This document shows, in pieces, positions 21,761 to 32,745 of a DNA stretch of 37,124 nucleotides. The notes under the pieces were generated by a model, which worked only from the letters and a program-made list of their open reading frames with translations, made no database searches and was not told the DNA's origin. Positions within the stretch are counted from its first letter, which is position 1, and each line of letters opens with the position of its first letter. This DNA is from Acephala macrosclerotiorum (taxonomy: Eukaryota; Ascomycota; Leotiomycetes; Helotiales; Mollisiaceae), in assembly GCA_014904845.1 (NCBI GenBank), contig MU119622.1, positions 1 to 37,124 on the forward strand, given 5' to 3'. The position numbers and the translations under genes were made by a program.

Positions 21761-22079
21761 TGTTGGATTTTAAGTGCCTAAGGCTATAATAATTACGTGT
21801 GTAGTTATAGCCGTGGCCCGAAGGCTTACAAAGCTCGGCAATATAAAATTAAAGCCTAAAACTTAATAGATAATTCAAAGGGTATAAGGATTAAGTATGG
21901 TAGTGGGGATCGAGCTAAGTCACGTGCGTTACGCGTGACTTAGAGTGAATCTCAGTATCTCTATATCACCACTTCAATCAAGCTTAGATTAACGTCTTCT
22001 TCGATTTGAGCTCAATACAAAAGCACTCCTTCGACGTTTTTTAAGAAAAAACCCAACGAAACAATTCCCCCTGACCCGG
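21761..22079. mobile_element. possible LTR remnant upstream of the HET gene
   Basis: Begins TGTTGGATTTTAAG, 84 bp upstream of the HET start codon, and may end near AAAACCCAACGAAACA (about 22070). It holds a TATA-like element and a perfect 9-bp inverted repeat (21916-21924 and 21934-21942). I found no exact flanking duplication (aaagt before; aaagc at 22020 is only a near match), so the right border is uncertain. It could lie in the HET promoter. Confidence 0.3.
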
Positions 22080-23183
22080 GACTTACAGGGAAGATCTCAG
22101 ACTAGTGTACAGAGCGGTCACAATTGTCACGGATTCCACTCCTCTTTCAGCTCTGGGGTAGGATGAAAGAGCGTATGTTTACGTAGACTTGTCCTTCCGT
22201 TGAATTGTAATCGGACCGAAGACAGATTGAAGGGCTATAAAATTACAACCTCTGCTTAAATATTTCTTGAACACAAACTCCGGACGAAGAGATGGAGTAA
22301 AGGAGGTGACGCAAGAGGCGTCTCTGTTCGAGATAAAGCCGCGATATCAATCAGACTAGGCAAGGCTTCATTCAGGGGGGCAGTTCTCGATCCTGGAGAA
22401 ATCCCTCCTTTTCTGTAGTGTTGGGGTCTACAAAGCTCCGAAGAAAATGGGGCTGTTACAGTAGGAGAGGTGGTTTTATTATCCGGTTAGATGATGAAAA
22501 CTCATTGAAGAGAACGTCAAATTCAGGAGCCAGAAATAGGGACTTGAGGTTGAAACATACCTAATTTTGAAGTGAACCAATCTAGTTTCTCCCGAGAAAA
22601 CTAACTCGGAAAGTAAATAATTATTGTGGATCCATAACGCGAGTTGACGAAAACACAAAGTTCCCTTCCCCAGAAGAGGGGCTAAGGTATAAAAGCAACC
22701 CATAATCATGCGAATGAATTTGATTCGAGTTTGCGATATCTGCTTCCATCTTGCCCAAATTGTTGCCAATCTTCCTTCTGTCTTCGGAAATCGGACATCA
22801 CTAACTCGCACGCATCTACATTTGCCAGCAGGCGAAAGATGAAGACAAGAGTGGTGCGAACCATCGAAGATGTTATATCATCGCCACAGGGCTCAAACAG
22901 CAAACGCCTTGTGGATCTGTCTATGTAAGGGTGACCTGCGGTGGTATGAGAATTAGACAAGTGGGAGCTCAACAAGCTTTTTATACCCCTTCACAAGGAA
23001 CCATGGGACACACGGCGATGATGGGGGAATGGTGGAAGTGTCTGATGTAACCTAGTGAATTTGCTTTATTTTCGTTGCTTATACTGACCGAATCAAATTA
23101 AAACCAGGCTGACTTAAACTTAAACGCTCGTATATACTTATAAACGTGTAATCTATGTATCAATCATCGTCATCGCTCCTCGT
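22080..23183. other. no supported gene
   Basis: Two overlapping minus frames (22811-22479, 22975-22706) have no motif or convincing composition. This is the spacer between the 3' end of the repeat-protein gene and the HET promoter. Confidence 0.4.
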
Positions 23184-26100
23184 TCAATAATTCAGCCTAT
23201 CATTCCCCGTATTCGCAACCCCCGTATCCTCATGCAAATCCTGCTTCCCCTCCTGCATCAACCTCCGAGTCTCCCCACCACTAGCTGGGACATGCGAGGT
23301 TCCACTCGCAGGATGACTAGCAGGAGGATCCTTGTGAAGCCTGTTCCTGCCTGAAGCCGAGCTTACACTGGGTCCGATGCCCTTGTAACTTGTGTCAGAG
23401 GAGCCATAGTCCTGTGCACCTGTTGTCCCGGCTTGTTTTCCGTAACCTAGACCTGTGTTGTCGTATTGGTTACTTGTGTTAGAGTCTGTGAGGCCTGAAC
23501 GGGATTGGTGTTGGCCTGATGTGGTGTCGTGCTTGCGGTACTCGTGTTCACCAAGTGCCCCTGCTCCACCGAGAGCGGCGGTGTCGCGGCCTGTATGGTG
23601 ACCAGTCTGTCCTTGGGGTCCAGCGTACCCCGAAGAACTGTTGTCATGCTGTCCAGTCGAGCCAGTCAAGCCTGAACCAACTGTCTCGTCGTCGTTCCCA
23701 GTCGTGGATAATGGTTGGTATCCGGAAGTACTAGCGTTGTTATCATATCCAGAAGTCGAGCTTGGCTGATATCTAGAATCATGCTTGCGATGCTCATGTG
23801 CCGCGAGCCCTACAGTCCCCGTACCAAGAGCGGCGTCACGTCCAAGATGATGCCCTTGAGACCCGCTTGTGCCGGTCATGCCCTGATCGATCGGGTTACC
23901 ATATTGATTACTCGAGGCTTCGGGATGGGATCCAGTCGGGTAACCAGAACCTGTACTTGGGGCTACCACACCAGAGTCGAGGGGGTTGCCGTATTGATCT
24001 GTCGAAGCTTCAGAGTGGAAATGAGATCCGGAAGGATATGAATCTGATCCTGAAGTGGCTCCTGTAGTGATGTGAGTTATTCCCCTACCAACGACACCAG
24101 AGCCGTAGCCCTCATTGCCAGGGGATCCTGAAGTACCTGCAACACCACGATTGCGCTCTGCACCATGAAGTTTATCACCAATATCCCGACCGACGGGCTT
24201 GTCGGCAAGAGGGGTGCCGTGAGTCTTGTCGTGCTCATGAGCAGCATAGCCCGCAGCACCAGCTGCCCCCGTTCCGAGAGCTGCATCTCGCCCGTAAAGG
24301 TGACCGGATTGACCAGCGGTTGTGTTGTCGCTGGCAAGAGCATCTTGAGTTCCCACTCCAGTTCCTACGCCTCGGTTACCGGGAGCGTATGGCAAAGGCT
24401 TGTCGGCATCGGTGCCAGTATGGTGATGCTTCTCAGCTTCGTAGGCTCCAGCTCCAACAGCTCCGACACCAGCAGTTCCGAGGGCGGCATCACGTCCTTT
24501 GTACGAGTTGTGTTCACGTTCTTGACGGTCGAACTCGGCTTCCTCTTCGGGGGTGTACTTCTTGTTCTTGTCACGGTCTAGGGAGGTCAGTGGAAACAAA
24601 CTGTGAGTTGAGGGAAGCAAGGTCGACTTACGTAGAAAGCCAAACAGTGCACCCTTGCTCTCCTTGCGGGCTGCCTTCCCACCGTGTTTATGTTCTTTCT
24701 CCATTTGCTTCTGGTCGTGCTTACGCTCCTTTTCAAGCTCCTTTTCGTTGTGCTTTTGCTGCTTCTTAGCAACCTTCTCAGCTTCGGCGAGGTCCTTGTC
24801 ACGCTTGTGCTTGTCAGCTTCATACGCAGCAGTACCAACCCCACCAATGGCAGCATCACGACCGTAGTGATGATCCTTCGATTTCGTACTATCTGCTAGA
24901 GGGTCGGTCTTCTGGGCAGTATTCGTAGTGGTTGTTGTATCTCTAGAAGGGTAGCCTCCAATGGCAGATGCACTTGGATTACCTAAGTCATTTGGCTTGT
25001 TGTCAGGATTGTTCGGCTTTTCCAGACGGCGTTGCTCATTTTCGTAGGCCAGAGGAGCTGCAGTACCTGCTCCAATTCCACTAGCAACACCTGCATCACG
25101 ACCATAGTGGTGACCAGATGTGTTGGATCCTGCACCGTAGCCCCCGGTCTCAGCGCTTGGCTTCTGCGACGACAGAGTGGATTCAGCTTGCGGATTTCCT
25201 TGAGCTACGGTTGGGTTGGTAATGACTCGAGGATCAAGTTTGTTCATCCAATCCTTGGAGTGGGGACCAGCAGTGTTGGGTGCAGGACCAGGAAGTGAGC
25301 TCGTGCCACAGGTGGATTGACTCAATCCAGATGTGCCTGTGGTGTTGTCGCCGTGATGCTTCTCATATTCATGTCCAGCAAGACCAGCGGCCCCCACACC
25401 ACCGGCTCCAATAGCAGCGTCACGTCCGTAGTGGTGATCCTTGCTTGTGGAAGACGAAGATGTGGCGGGATCCGTTCTTAAAGTCGAGCCTGTGGTTGTC
25501 GGGTTCGTAGTAGTCGACGAACTACCAACACCTGAGCTTCTGTCATTGTGATATTTCTCATACTTGCGTCCCGCGGGACCACCAGCTCCAAGGGCTGCAT
25601 CACGCTCATAGTGATAATCTTGGCTAGTAGAGGTTGAATAAGGATCCGTTCGGGAAGCTGAACTCGTGGTGGCTGGGTCAGTCGTGGTCGACGTGTTGCC
25701 TACACCTGTTCCTCTCTCGTTCTCGTGTTTCCCATGCTCATGCGCAGCCAGGCCTACAGCACCTACTCCACCAGCACCGATCGCTGCATCTCGTCCGTAA
25801 TGATGATCTCTGCTTGTGGATGTCGGATCGGTCCGGGAACTTGTAGTACCCGTCGTTGGCTGACTAGAGGTTGAAGTATTTCCAACTCCAGCTGTTCTAT
25901 CATTGTGGTGCTTGTTACTTTCACTAGAAGAAAAATCAGGCTCGAAATTCCATCACGCTTAGTGATACTTACTGTTCGGCAAGACCAACAGCTCCAGCTC
26001 CGCCAGTACCAATGGCGGCATCACGGCCCATGTGATGTTTATCAGCAGCTTCTGCCCCACCTCCGTGTTGGGGGTGATGCCTGTGAGCGTCCTCAAGTGT

Positions 26101-27977
26101 GCTTGGCCCACCATGTATGCTGGGATCTAGTAGATTGGCGGTATCGGTACTATGTGGCTGCAAGATTGTCAGACATGGTCTCGAGTCGCGACGACGAAAA
26201 ACGGATCGTATATCTTACACACGATGATGATGAACCGTATGCGTTAGAGCCGGAAGTGGGGCCACTTGAGCCAAGGCCACGTTCATTCTCTCTCTCGCTC
26301 GCTCCGTGGTGATGGATTCCCTCCCCAACAGCTCCTGCGGTACCCAGGACGGCCGCGTCGCGGCCTAGGTGGTGACCCGAAGTAGTGTTACCACTTTGTG
26401 TGCCATATGCAGTGTTTGAACCAGTTGGCTGCGAGGCTGATGTGCCAATCTGTCTGGTGCTAGATCCAAGTGGCATTTCCCGTGTTGTTCCCGTGTACTC
26501 GCCACGGTTACCTGGCTGATCAGAACTGCCAGTGTACTGGTCTCGAAGATTTCGCTCATCTTCACGATGGTGAAGAGCAGCGCTCTCAAGAGTACCTGTA
26601 GTCCCAACTACCGCGGCGTCCCTACCAGGATAATGGCCTAATGATGTGTTGCCTGTAGTGTTAGAACCGTATCCTGAGGCAGAGCTAGGCTGCTGAGAAT
26701 CGAAGGCTCTGTCTGGCAGTGTAGAAGTGTACCCAGAATGTTCCATCCCGAAAGTGGTTGATGGAATGGCAGATCCCGACGGAAGTCTCGTTGAGTGTAT
26801 TGTGGTAGTACCGAGGACTCTCGCTGAACCAAGACCGTCTTCTTTCTCGCGATGATGATGTATTCCTTCACCTACTGCACCGGCAGTACCGAGCGCTGTG
26901 ACATCTCTTCCAAGATGGCTTGCACTTCCAGTGCCTGTGGTTGAGCCTGAAGTCGTATTGCCGTAACCAGGATTGGAGCCAAGCTGTCTAGTGCCTTGGG
27001 TTATGGTAGGATAACTAGTGGTTCCTGTGCTAGAACCAAGATTTTGCTCGTTCTCGCGGTGATGGTGGATGCCTTCATCCACGGCACCAGCTGTCCCAAT
27101 CGCTGCGGCATCTCTACTAAACTGGCTACCTATGGAAATATTCGTGCTCTGAGCGGGTATGGAAGGTTCTGTGGTCGATCCCAGTTGGCTTGTGCCTTGT
27201 GCTGTGCTGGGATGCCCCGTATCTGCTGTAGTAGAACCAAAACCAGTGGATGTCCTAGACCCTATGCCACCTCTGTCATACGAATCATCCCAAGAGCCTG
27301 GCATGTGGGAGTTTTTCGTGCCTGCCGTGTCGCTGGCATTGCGAGAGCCTACAGCTGCTGGCGTCACGGTCTCCGTTCCCAATTCACGTCCGCTGCCATG
27401 TTGTGAGCCACTACATTGACAGTCAGCAAAGCAGATGAGATTTGGGGAAAGACGTAGCATACGGTTGGTGTGCAAATCCTGTGTTTCCAGACGTGGTAGC
27501 CGCAGCAGTTGTAGCTGCATCTCTGGCAAGATCGGGCTGTCTACCTGTCGTGGTCGAGGTGTTGCCTAGACCCGAAGATTGGTTGCCAGTTAATCCTGAC
27601 GCAGAAGTCGTGTCTAGAGCTCCAGACAGGCGGCTTCCTTGGCCTCCAATACCAGAAGTTCCAGTTCTGGTGCCACTGCCGATAGCACGCCCAGAATGGT
27701 CGGTAGACGCCTCCTCGGGGTTTCCTGTGCTTGCTTCCAATTCCCGATGTACCAGTTGTCCCCGCAGTCCGCTGGCCAGCAAGTCCTGATGCATTTCCAG
27801 TGCTCGAGGAAAGATGGCTTCCTTCGCCTGTAAGTCCGCTAGTCTTACCTGTAATCTGGCCACTCCCGTAGAGAGCTTCGTCGTCCTGTTGCCTGCTAGG
27901 ATGGCTGCGCCAATGTCGGCATTGGTGCGAGGAGGCGAAGAGGAGCAAACTTACAGGAGATTCTTGAGCTTGTCCAT
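23184..27977 (-). CDS. long low-complexity protein with about 14 GRDAALG modules
   Basis: Exons: 27977-27955, 27895-27463, 27410-26219, 26157-25973, 25923-24632, 24577-23184. Introns are 59, 52, 61, 49 and 54 nt with GT..AG ends and matching phases. About 1505 aa if one extra base near 27740 is discounted. The start is MDKLKNLL. Most of the chain is Gly/Ser/Thr/His rich. About 14 modules read roughly HH-x-GRDAA-(L/I/V)-G-(T/A)-(G/A)-G followed by Gly/Ala runs and a charged H/E/K tail (AHEHGKHE, EYEKHH). Between modules 10 and 11 lies a Lys/Glu helix (KELEKERKHDQKQMEKEH) leading to GFLHRDKNKKYTPEEEAEF. No signal peptide or membrane segment is obvious. It resembles hydrophilic, probably disordered fungal proteins of unknown or stress-related role. 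The Gly/Ala runs could self-associate. Function unknown. Confidence 0.8.
23520..27550 (-). repeat. degenerate GRDAA-module repeats within the long gene
   Basis: Coding repeats of unequal spacing. The upstream modules end in GEGIHHHRENE-type tails (four copies in exon 3). The downstream ones end in AHEH.KH or YEAEKH tails. A first trace (LARDAATTAAA) lies in exon 2. Spacers carry SSxxTTTGT-like text. The copies are diverged at DNA level, so this is an old expansion rather than a fresh tandem array. Confidence 0.75.
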
Positions 27978-29446
27978 GATTACTGTTGTAAGTATCAAAG
28001 TAAAGAAATGCTAGTCCGTGGTTTTCCGTGGATATCAGGCAAATTGTGAGGGGTTCGAAAAATAGACAAAACAGACACAGGAGATAGGAGGAAGGAGGAA
28101 AAAGGAAGGAGGATGGATATATTGCTATATACCTGAATACCGGAAACACCTACCGGCACCAGCCTTACCTTCATAGAGGGGTACATAGGAGCTATGATGT
28201 CGTCTGTAGCGTAAGCTCGAGTGGGCGTCCACCATCGACAGCTAACACGAGCTTTCCGGCTGAAGAGCTACTCGAGATTACCACTGTGCTCCCCGTTGGG
28301 TGATCTTTGACCAGTTACGCGATGTTGTAATGCTGCAGTAGACAATTGCACCATAGCTGTCAAAGGTCGACGGTCTCGATCTGCTACAGAACCAGCCCTA
28401 CCCTGCCAAGTATCTGGAAGAATTCCCTCTTTCGGGGACCCTGTTCGAGTACCGTGGGGAGAGAGGAGGCTGGAGATTGGTCTCGATTAGCCTTTTGGGA
28501 CAACATCCGATATTTGCCAGAGTCTTGCTGGGGTCTCGCCCTCATCCTAGCAGAGCTTCATCTGAACTTGGAAGTCGAAGGAGGAAGTGATGCTTGATCT
28601 TGATCCCGTCCTTGGGCAGATCTCTCTCGAATTGGGGCAGCACCATCGCGGCGGTAGTTCCTGCCCCGCACTTGTGGTGATGATGTTCGAGGTGGTCAAG
28701 GTGGCTTGCCTTGGAAATTAGCGTTGGGCTTCAAGCCACAAATTGGCGCATTTAGAACTAGTGTGTGGCTGTGTGAGCACGGCAACGAACAAACCTTCCA
28801 TTTTCTTCCCAGCCAGCTCTTGCAACATCACCAACAAAGTACTAAGTGGCTTCAGACTCCATACCAATGCAGACCATACTGATAGTTCAGGTTATGGCAT
28901 AACGATTGCAGTGCATCCTCACCACTGGCCTAACCAAGCCTATTAATGCATTGGCGATGCCCCGGTGACATTGAACACCACTTCCTTCCAATATGAAACA
29001 TGTTTTTGCCATTCACAGAGTTGAGAAGGCTGTAGTTTCAATGAATGCTTAAGTGTATCAAGATAGTAGTTGTTTTCAATAACATAATTGGCCATGAAAG
29101 ATAATTACGGACCTACGCGTTCTAGAGAAATTGCTCTATCATTTCCATCTAATTTCAGTTGTATTCAGACTCTTGGTCTATCCTTGCTGGCATTGTTGTT
29201 TACGGTAGTTTCGAGTCCGTTAAATTAAAACTATACACGTGATCAACCTCGCTTTGAGTTCGTGATGTTGCTGTACCATTCGAGAAGCCGCCCGTTGCTC
29301 GCGTACCTTAAGATGTTGCCTGGCTCCTTGGTTGTCTACTTATTACGTTCATTCGATCCTCCATCAATCTATGCTCTCCACATCATAATCGCACAACCTT
29401 ATTCGACAAAACACCCTGCTGCTGAAGTGCTGGTTGCCAAAACGTC
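27978..29446. other. promoter side of the repeat-protein gene, no gene seen
   Basis: Only small frames (at most 84 codons) without motifs. A purine-rich tract (28078-28112) lies about 100-135 bp upstream of the repeat-gene ATG and could be part of its leader or promoter. Confidence 0.4.
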
Positions 29447-30368
29447 ATGGCCAACCAGGTCGAGTCCTCGCAACCAAAATGCAAGCGTCGTGCCGCTGCG
29501 TTGCTACCAAAATTGACCGAATTCTACTCCTTCCCTGACCTTCCCATCGAACTCCGATTCATCATCTGGAAAGAAAATTGCTTTGTTTCTGGCGATAGGA
29601 CATCTGGACGCGACCACAAGGACACGTTTTCATCTATTACCTTCCCCAGGATGGACCAAATCCACCGAATATGCTCCTACCACACTCATACCATTCGGAA
29701 CCTCGAACACCTGCTATTCTCCTGGTCAATAAAGAGGCAAGATCAGAAGGTCTCAAATGGTATCAACTGTCCTTCGGCACCAATATGGACTTCAGCACAC
29801 TGAGCTACGTTCTACGACCCACGATCTACATCAACTGGCAAGTCGACCGGCTCTGCTTCCGGGGAACGTATTGCTTTTTGAACACTATATACTGTGTTGA
29901 TATCAGTTTCTTTGATCTATGCCGTCGGAATGGACTCCAGGTCTTAGCCCTCAACCTGCAAGATTTCAGAAATTGGACAAAATTTCCCCGGAACCCACGT
30001 ACAATCATGAGAGCTGCGGCCATATTAAGAGTCATGGGGCTCAAGCAGTTGGTCCTTTACCATGACACGCACTACAATGACGACAGAAATTCCGGTCGCC
30101 CCAACTGGAGTCTTCAGCCTTTCGAAACATGAAGAAGGATGGCACGATGACCAAACCAAAGGCTGCCAAAGTGTTATTTCCCAAGATCATTGGCGAAATG
30201 GAACAGATCGTTTCTCTCTGGGATATGTACGAACAGGACAGGCAACGATTGGTGAATCAGCTTCTTGATGATGATATTATTTGGGATCTGAACGCTGAGT
30301 TACCGCCTAGGCTGGCGATTAAGCTCATGCGATTTCACGTCCCACGCACTCGCAGACGGTCGGTATAA
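29447..30368 (+). pseudogene. 2EXR-domain gene relic
   Basis: ATG 29447 opens MANQVESSQPKCKRR and soon gives LTEFYSFPDLPIELRFIIWKE, the conserved start of the fungal 2EXR domain (F..F..LP.ELR..IW). A frame change near 29660-29690 leads to PAILLVNKEARSEGLKWYQL and YINWQVDRLCFRG, the middle of the same family. A second change near 30080-30125 leads to KVLFPKIIGEMEQIVSLWD, ending at TAA 30366-30368. The three frames follow one another in order with little overlap and together match one 2EXR protein of about 300 aa. The function of the family is unknown. Two frameshifts make it a likely pseudogene. Confidence 0.7.
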
Positions 30369-30793
30369 GCATTCTCTTAGGTGTTGGTTCATCCCTTATA
30401 GAATCTGAATCAGGTCGTCCTAGCCACTCGCGTCTATGCCATACAGCAAATATCATACCCATACGGCTATCTACACCTTGTCGGCAAAGAAGATACTAAT
30501 GCAAACATTACATATCACTCTTCTAGTCACAATGAATAGTGGTTATTCTCCTGAGCTTGTCTTGTGAGGTTTCAAAATGCATAGGCATTTGTATTCTGTA
30601 CTCTGTCTGGCTTCAAGCTCGCATCTTCCTTGCTTCGTGCTTCAGGATCTGTGTTCGATCGCATGCTTTCCAGCCATGCCTAGTCTCCTTGTGATGTGAT
30701 TTATCACCTATGCATCCCAACATCGAATCCTAGTCTCCTAGTTACTTCGCCACGCCAGCTCAGCCAGTCGAAAAGTTTCTCCTCCAAATTATC
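30369..30793. other. spacer between the two 2EXR relics
   Basis: No coding text recognised. Confidence 0.4.
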
Positions 30794-30950
30794 ATGGCCA
30801 ACCAACGCCAGTCCTCGTCCTCGAAGCTAAAGGGCAGAAGTGGCGCCTCTGCCATCACCTCCCTTGACCGAATTCCACTCGTTACTCAATCCACCACCAG
30901 AGTTACAAATCATGATCTAGAAGGAGGGATGCTTCCTCACCCCATTGCGA
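30794..30950 (+). pseudogene. second, truncated 2EXR relic
   Basis: ATG 30794 begins MANQRQSSSSKLKGR, clearly related to MANQVESSQPKCKRR of the first copy. After a frame change the conserved start follows as PPLTEFHSLL and PPELQIMI, then TAG (30918-30920) where the family has Trp (IW to I-stop, TGG to TAG), then KEGCF. The remainder of the domain is not recognisable. It is a decayed tandem paralogue lying 1.35 kb downstream of the first. Confidence 0.65.
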
Positions 30951-31206
30951 CTTCCTCTTTGTACATTTTTAAGGTTCGGATAAGCCATACTATCATGAAT
31001 TTCCCATTTGGCGAGCTTCCATTTCGCCTTAAAGGGCGGGAACAGCGATACGATCTCAACCTTTTTCTAAACCTGACTTCACGATAGTTCACGCGAAGCT
31101 CCAATCTGCAAGCTAGCAGCACTGGAAGAGCACAACAAGCCGGCGGATTCAAGAGAGCACTAGTTCTACGACCTGAATCATAACTGTCGATCAAAAAATA
31201 TAGTAC

Positions 31207-31405
31207 AATGCGATGGAGGGAACGACGTTGCGGGGGGTAACGCGGAGAAGAACGATACCGTGTGAAGTGAAATACTATGGAAGGTTCAATGCAGCAGAGG
31301 GAACTGTGGCAGAGGGAACAATACAGCGGAGGGAATAATACTGTGGAAGGAAACCATGCTGTGGGGGCAATGCTATAGGGTATAATGCGATGGACGACGA
31401 TGCTA
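31207..31405. repeat. degenerate 15-17-bp tandem repeat (minisatellite)
   Basis: About ten imperfect units around the consensus aatrctgyggagggaa (for example aatgcagcagagggaac, tgtggcagagggaac, aatacagcggagggaat, aatactgtggaaggaaa). The units vary in length and sequence, so the array is old. A 172-codon minus frame across it is a by-product. Confidence 0.6.
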
Positions 31406-31709
31406 CAGAAATTGATGCCAAGGAGGGTACCTGCGGTGAAATATCGAATGCGCAACCATTCTCTACCTTAGCATTACTGCCCCCAAGGTCTGTTGACCAT
31501 GTCTTCCACATGATACACTTGGATTGAGGGAGAAAGGATAAACTTATTTTCACGCTCTCTATTCTCATGGTCTCAGTCATCCGTTGAACAGACTTATTTA
31601 CTACTGTATAGCTAAAGTTATAACTGAAATATCTTATGCTCTTCTCTGCCCATCTCTGCAAGTATAGGTCATCCAAGGGTCTCGACACTAAAAACGCAAT
31701 AATCTCTTA

Positions 31710-31847
31710 TTACCAATTGTTCTCCATATTCTTCTCAAAGATGGTGTTATAGTTCTCTTGCAACATCTCACGGTCGCTGTCATTATCGCCGTAATCTCCA
31801 AGATAGTCTAACATATCTTCTGCGTGCTCTCGTCGACTCTTTCGATC
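31710..31847 (-). pseudogene. probable C-terminal continuation of the DUF7587-like gene
   Basis: Frame beginning DRKSRREHAEDMLDYLGDYG and ending ENYNTIFEKNMENNW with TAA at 31712-31710: acidic, low-redundancy text with a natural-looking end. It is separated from the main frame by a TAG and a frame change. Phases would fit removal of only 23 or 26 nt (GTAGAT..AG), which is shorter than any other intron here. Either a micro-intron or a disabling indel is present. Confidence 0.45.
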
Positions 31848-31864
31848 TGCTATCTATCAGACAA

Positions 31865-32368
31865 CTATCTACCTATGTTTAAATCAAAATACTTGCCCAT
31901 CTCGACTTCTTCTCCAGTTCTCTTAACAATTGCTGTGGCAGGAATGTGATGGAGACAAATAAAGGCCCCATGAATGTGTTGCCTTGCACCCTCAGGAATC
32001 TCCAAACATAGCTTTTCAACCAAGTCGCTAAGCTTGAAGAAGCTCTTGCTCTCAAGGCCGATTGTGCTAACGGTATAAAGAGCCCAACCGCCTTCTGAGT
32101 TACCATGGCCGCGCCAAGGCGCCTTGCAACCCCAGTTCTCGGCGTGACTGCGATCAGAAAAGAGAGAGATAAATGGTAGAGGATCCCGACAGCCCCAAGT
32201 GAAGTGTTTCTCTATGGCTTGTTTGAATTCATTCAATTCACCAGGGCCGAAAGTCGTAGTGGTATTTGAGGCCTTGAAGCCTTGTTCGGTAGAAAAGGCT
32301 GTTCGGCTCCCTGGATAGTGAACGCGATAAAGTTCACTGGGAAGATCCAGACAGATGTATTCATTCAT
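31865..32368 (-). CDS. DUF7587-like fungal protein
   Basis: ATG 32368 opens MNEYICLDLPSELYRVHYPG. Features are LYRVHY near the N-terminus, LNEFKQAIEKHFTWGCRD, PFISLFSDRSHAENWG, WALYTVSTIGLESK and GAFICLHHIPATAIV. This order (RV..S start, H..W, FIS.FSD..HA.nW, then an alternating strand) is what I recall for fungal DUF7587-type domains, of unknown function. The 167-aa frame ends at TAG 31867-31865 soon after EEVEMGKYFDLNIG. Coding text in another frame follows (next entry), so the natural C-terminus may be longer. No introns are needed within it. Confidence 0.65.
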   Translation of the reverse strand: MNEYICLDLPSELYRVHYPGSRTAFSTEQGFKASNTTTTFGPGELNEFKQAIEKHFTWGCRDPLPFISLFSDRSHAENWGCKAPWRGHGNSEGGWALYTVSTIGLESKSFFKLSDLVEKLCLEIPEGARQHIHGAFICLHHIPATAIVKRTGEEVEMGKYFDLNIGR

Positions 32369-32745
32369 ATTATACAGTATGCAGTATTAAAATGAGATAT
32401 GAACGTTGAGGTGCGTATGCTGACGCTCTTGCACCAAGCTTCAATGCTGACCTGACTGTGCTCACTATCCTCAGGCTACAATATTGATGACAGTATCGAG
32501 ACAGCGAGGCTGCTTCCTCAAAGTGCGAGGATAAATGCCCCTAATATTATTTCAGCTAGCGTTTTATGCCCCTGTACTTTTTCACTCCTTCCCCAAAATA
32601 TTACACGTAACAGGTATTCTGAAGTACTGTTCGGAGGCAGAATACTGTGTCTAGCTAAGGACGACGAGCACATTCTACAATATTTCTAATTCATCGTTCA
32701 GCTTCCGCCAGCATTTTTCTAGATTCTCAATATCCCTTTAGTTAG
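32369..32745. other. divergent spacer between DUF7587-like and MYND genes
   Basis: The two genes are transcribed away from each other, so both promoters should be here. No distinct motif stands out. Confidence 0.4.

Noticed and set aside
23519..27789. Many plus-strand and alternative minus frames across the repeat-protein gene
   Set aside because: They are by-products of the G/C-biased repetitive coding sequence. The spliced minus frame explains the region.
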